DNA of 64,000 nt from assembly GCF_026745355.1 (NCBI RefSeq), contig NC_079205.1, positions 37,980,545 to 38,044,544 on the forward strand, in the 5' to 3' direction. This document shows positions 60,208-64,000 of the stretch, piece after piece. The DNA comes from Beta vulgaris subsp. vulgaris (taxonomy: Eukaryota > Streptophyta > Magnoliopsida > Caryophyllales > Amaranthaceae). Position 1 is the first letter of the stretch, and each line of letters begins with the position of its first letter. The translations under genes and the position numbers were made by a program. The notes below the pieces were generated by a model. The model did no database searches. It had not been told where the DNA came from and saw only the letters and a program-made list of their open reading frames with translations.

Positions 60208-63200
60208 CACTACTAGAAAACCCTTACTTTCTGGACGCTTGTTGCTCGACGCCCCAACATAGGTGTTGGGGGTTTTATTTTTTTCCGCATATCCTCGATG
60301 CTTAAAAGCGTCGAGAATATTGTCAACACTTTTTGGTGTCCACATTACATGCCTACATCAGGTACATGCACGCCGCATTATATTGTAAGATATTACGCTT
60401 AAATTTTGGAGAATTTTAATATTGTAAATTAAACCGCATTATCACACCGCAAAAGAAGTACATGCAGTATACACCCAATAACACGTTCGTTTCTCAACAG
60501 TTGGTTAGTTCTCAAACACTTAAACCCTATTCTTCTCAATTCTTCTCAATTCGCTCTTCAATTCACTCTTCAATTGCTCGCCGTCGTCTTCTTCATCAAG
60601 TATGTCATCTCTAATTTTTCTCTCTTTTTTTTGTTACAATTTTGCGAATTTCCATTGAAGAATATATTCATCTCCTACCTTTCAACATTCTTGAAGCAAT
60701 TGCAAAGCTGCAAGGAGTTGATTAATTTCATAACAGAATTCTCTGAATTTCAATAAAAGTGTTGAGTATCATAGGTTTGTCTCGAAGTACTGTTTTTTTT
60801 TTTCTTGAATTTTGTAAAATTCAATCTGATTTTCATGAATTTCTATTGAATTCTTTATTCTCAATCTTCCATGAATCTTAGGGAAATTGTGAAGGGGAAG
60901 GATTTGAACAACTTGACAAGGAAAATTAGGGGAATTTAATAAAAAAAGGTTAGTACTTTAAATAAGAGCATGCTTATTTAAAATCAAAACTTTAATATAT
61001 ATATTGTATACATCTGTTGCGAGTGTAAAATAATATTCTGAACTGTAATTTAAATCTTATTAAAGAGCTATTTTTGTGTTTGTTATTGATAGATTAATGT
61101 CTAGAAAATTTGGCAGATGTTAGATTTTTTATAATACAGGATCGATAATTTAGGCTCAGTGTTATAAGTAGATTAAGAAAGGGGGAAGAATCAAAGGCAC
61201 TTGTAAACTCAACACCCTGGGAGGGTTCCGTTAGCTACTGCATGTTTGTTCTTGTAGCTTCTGCTGTTATCTTGTTGTTTCTTGCTAGTATGATATTTCC
61301 ATATCCCCTCCGGGTCCCCTAAAATTATGCTACCCGTTTGTATTTTGTTGCTAGAATAGGCGGTAACAATTAAGAGACAGAAAGAAACCTTGATATCTGG
61401 GGGCCACTCAATTTACTACCCTTACCTAAGAAACTCTAATTTGGATTTTCGAAAACATTCATTATGGTCGGGTTAGTACACTTGTACTTAACTCAAGTAA
61501 GGCTCTTGAGCTATATAACCTCATCAATAACAGAAATAAGACTACTTGCAGTAAAACCTTTTGAAATTAGTTGAAATTTCTAGGTCTCAAATGGATCCTG
61601 ATCATCTTCCTTGATCTTTATATCTGTAAATTCAGTGTTGAAGTTCTTAAGCTAAAGCAATTGAAGTCATAAAATTAAGGCTCTCTTACATATTGGTTAG
61701 ACTTAAAGTCCTAATAAACCTTGTGAGTTTAAGCTGGAGTGAGATAGTAATTTTGTATGCTGAACTGAACCCTTATTTATAAAGCTTAAAAAACAATCTA
61801 GTCTATGGAGGACGCTATATTCAAAGTCTGAAAGCAAGCAAATATCGTGCAGGCTTAAATATAGGCTGATATCTTATTCATTGTAGAAATTAATTTGTTA
61901 GATACTAATGTGCATGGAAGTTTTCATGCCAAGATTTGAATTTTATGTGAAGCAATATTTTTCTAATGGACAATAGGTCTCTTTTTAAGGTTTATCCTTA
62001 TGACTTGAAATATAAGGAGGTTTTTGTTCTTGGATAATTGTAGTTACCGCTATTTTAAACCATTCATAAATCTTACACATAATATTTGTTTTTCTTTATA
62101 GAGATCTTTGCTTATTGCAATAGTTCTCGTGGAGCAGATTGCAGGTGGCCAAAGGGGATTAGTATTCTTCCTTCTTTAGCACCTCTGGGTGAACTAGGTA
62201 CTTTGTCTCGCATTTTCTTTAATTATTGTCATTGCTTCTTGTTATAAGGTGATTTAATTTAAAAGTTGAGTAATGTTATAGTCATTTCGTACCATGAGAG
62301 TAATGATTTTGTAATGGGTGAACTAGGTCATATTTTATATAAGTGTTTCAAGTGAATTATTTCAAGATATATGTTGTTCATTTTTAGCTTTGTGGTTCTT
62401 ATTTGTAATTTTTTTTTTTTTTTTTTTGTAGACATGGATTCTAGTTGGATAAATTTACAAAAAGGTCATCCTGCTTATTATGATGGTTGCATGAAATTTT
62501 TAGAACTTGCTAAAGAGACTCTTTGTTGAAGGAAAAACACGATGTCCATGTAATAATTGCAAGTTAAATAAATAGTTTAAGCTAGAGAAAGTAGGAGGCC
62601 ATATTTTATTGTACGGTTTTTACAAGAATTATACAAATTGGATTTTTCATTCTAACTATCAAGTGGATAACAACTTAGAGTTCCCTAGTGATCAAGCAAA
62701 AGTAGTAGGTCGAGATGATATTGATGGGTTACTAAAAGCAGCTTTTAGGATTGGTAGTCCACAACCCATTAACGAACCCCCATTATTACGTGAGTTAGAT
62801 TCTGATGACGAAGATCTAAATGAGATGCATCAAGAGGTAAATTTTCAATACGAAGTAAATGATGAATTTGCATCAACCAACACCAATGTAGAAGAGGCAA
62901 AGTATAAAAGACTCAAGGAAGCTTCTAACGAGAGTATATGAGGGGTGTACTACTTTTTCATAGCTATCGTTTCTATTACACTTATTTCACCTTAAGTGTA
63001 CGAACCACTGGTCTGCTGAATCATTTAATAAGTTGCTTGAACTTCTATTAGACGCATTTCCTCATATTATGGAGTTTCCGTCACCTTATTATGTAAGCAT
63101 GAAGATAATAAAAGATCTAGGATTAGGTTATGAGAAAATCCATGCATGTGCAAATGATTGTATGTTATATTGGGGGGAATACGCAGACAAAAGGGAGTGT

Positions 63201-64000
63201 CATATCTGCCACATATCAAGGTGGCAAAATCTGAAAGGCAAGGAGAGTGATGCAAATGAGAAAAGTAATGAAACGTGTAAGAAGGGGGTGCCAGCTAAAG
63301 TAATGCGGTATTTTCCTTTCATTCCCATACTAAAAAGGCTTTACATGTCATCTAATACCGCAAGAGATATGAGATGGCATTTTGATCAGAAGGACGAAAA
63401 AAATATTAGTCACCCGTCAGATGGAGAGGCTTGGAAAATATTTGATAACACATATGAAGAGTTCGCTAAAGATCCTCGTAGTGTTAGACTTGGTCTAGCA
63501 AGTGATGGTTTTAATACATATCGTCTTATGCACACTAATTACAGTACATGGTCAGTTGTTCTGATTCCATATAATTTGCCTTCTTGGCTTAGTATGAAGT
63601 TATCTTCATTTATTTTGTCCTTGATTATTCTCGGAAAATATGGCCCTGGTATTGATAATGATGTGTACTTGCAACCTTTAATCCATGAGTTAAAATTGTT
63701 GTGGGAAGGTGTAGATGCTTTTGATGTTTATAGCGGAAAAAAGTTTAAACTACGAGCAGCATTACCCTCCACTATAAAGGACTTCCCGGCATATGCTATG
63801 TTGTCGGGTTGGAGTACAAAAGGTTATAAAGCTTGCCCTTCTTGCGCCAATTTTACCGAATCATATAAATTTGGTGGTAAAATTGTCTACCACAGATCTC
63901 ATAAATGGTTGCCGATTGATCATCCTTTTCGTTTTCAAGCTAATTTATTTGATGGGAAAGAGGAATATGGTCTTTCTCCTGTTCCTGCTAGTGGGACATA
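60208..64000 (+). mobile_element. CACTA DNA transposon, 5' portion (continues past the window)
   Basis: Starts CACTACTAGAAAACCCTTAC at 60208 within chromovirus coding sequence; the three bases before it are TCT, the expected length of a target duplication. Subterminal GACGC/GCGTC-type words follow (60237..60320). A TNP2-type transposase begins at 62434. 60400..62430 has no recognisable coding domain and may hold a leader exon and introns. The right end is outside the window. Confidence 0.85.
62434..64000 (+). pseudogene. CACTA transposase TNP2 (TNPD-like), partial, with few lesions
   Basis: The transposase-associated N-terminal domain starts at ATG 62434 (MDSSWINLQKGHPAYYDGCM, KFLELA). After a frame change near 62527 it continues as RCPCNNCK (zinc ligands) and HILLYGFYKNYTNWIFHSN. 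62609..62941 reads DDIDGLLKAAF then acidic sequence. A further one-base shift near 62935 and a TAG at 62961..62963 follow. From 62964 the frame is open to the window end: HLKCTNHWSAESFNKLLELL, IHACANDCMLYWGEY, CHICHISRW, RYFPFIPILKRLY, DPRSVRLGLASDGFN, SGWSTKGYKACPSC. These are the TNP2 signature blocks. Only two frameshifts and one stop were found. An intron could remove some of them, so a functional spliced gene is not excluded. Confidence 0.85.

Overview
This is a stretch of nuclear DNA from a flowering plant, most likely a eudicot. The evidence is spliced genes with GT-AG introns, a plant-type ABCB transporter, a plant tetraspanin with the GCCKPP motif, and typical plant transposon families. 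The species cannot be named from the sequence. Only two host genes look intact: an ABCB full transporter on + (9829..22285, 12 exons, 1267 codons plus stop, all splice phases consistent) and a tetraspanin on - (52145..54619, two exons, 271 residues). A third host-derived piece is a truncated, frameshifted N-terminal fragment of a gene like Arabidopsis At1g16860 (25012..25202, -).

Almost everything else is mobile DNA, much of it nested. 1..6650 is a decayed Copia element on -, of Sirevirus-like layout: gag-pol at 6650..3120 and an env-like ORF at 1331..1. A 1.4 kb CACTA element (1632..3054, 3-bp target duplication) sits between them. ABCB intron 1 has grown to 6.1 kb by two separate LTR-retrotransposon insertions, each with a 5-bp target duplication (10372..12778 and 12941..15773). 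The second carries two minisatellites with a period near 58-60 bp. Intron 6 holds a Stowaway MITE and intron 7 has a GC-AG boundary.

22.8-35.4 kb is a Helitron zone. It contains a RepHel coding region with an intact-looking 489-codon helicase segment, an RPA-like gene behind it, and a textbook 3' hairpin/CTAG end at 34971. Helitron ends of the opposite orientation lie at 22777, 35159 and 35404. Two long TAA microsatellites lie in 26.0-27.14 kb.

35.7-51.4 kb is a three-level nest. A FAR1/MULE-type element (transposase relic at 35880..39209) is split by a 10.1 kb hAT element (39729..49848, 8-bp target duplication with one mismatch, BED-hAT transposase relic on -). The hAT is itself interrupted at a GATTC target duplication by a block made of a gypsy-type LTR plus a head-to-head palindromic TRIM (47477..49189).

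After the tetraspanin gene come a Helitron 3' end (56491), a Stowaway MITE (57755..58011) and the 3' LTR and chromodomain tail of a Tekay/Del-like chromovirus (59170..60207, -). That tail is interrupted by an autonomous-type CACTA element that starts at 60208 and runs off the window; its TNP2 transposase frame is open from 62964 to the last base. I saw no rRNA, canonical tRNA or CRISPR. Functionally the window is two host genes in a dense transposon graveyard; its main value is the readable insertion order.
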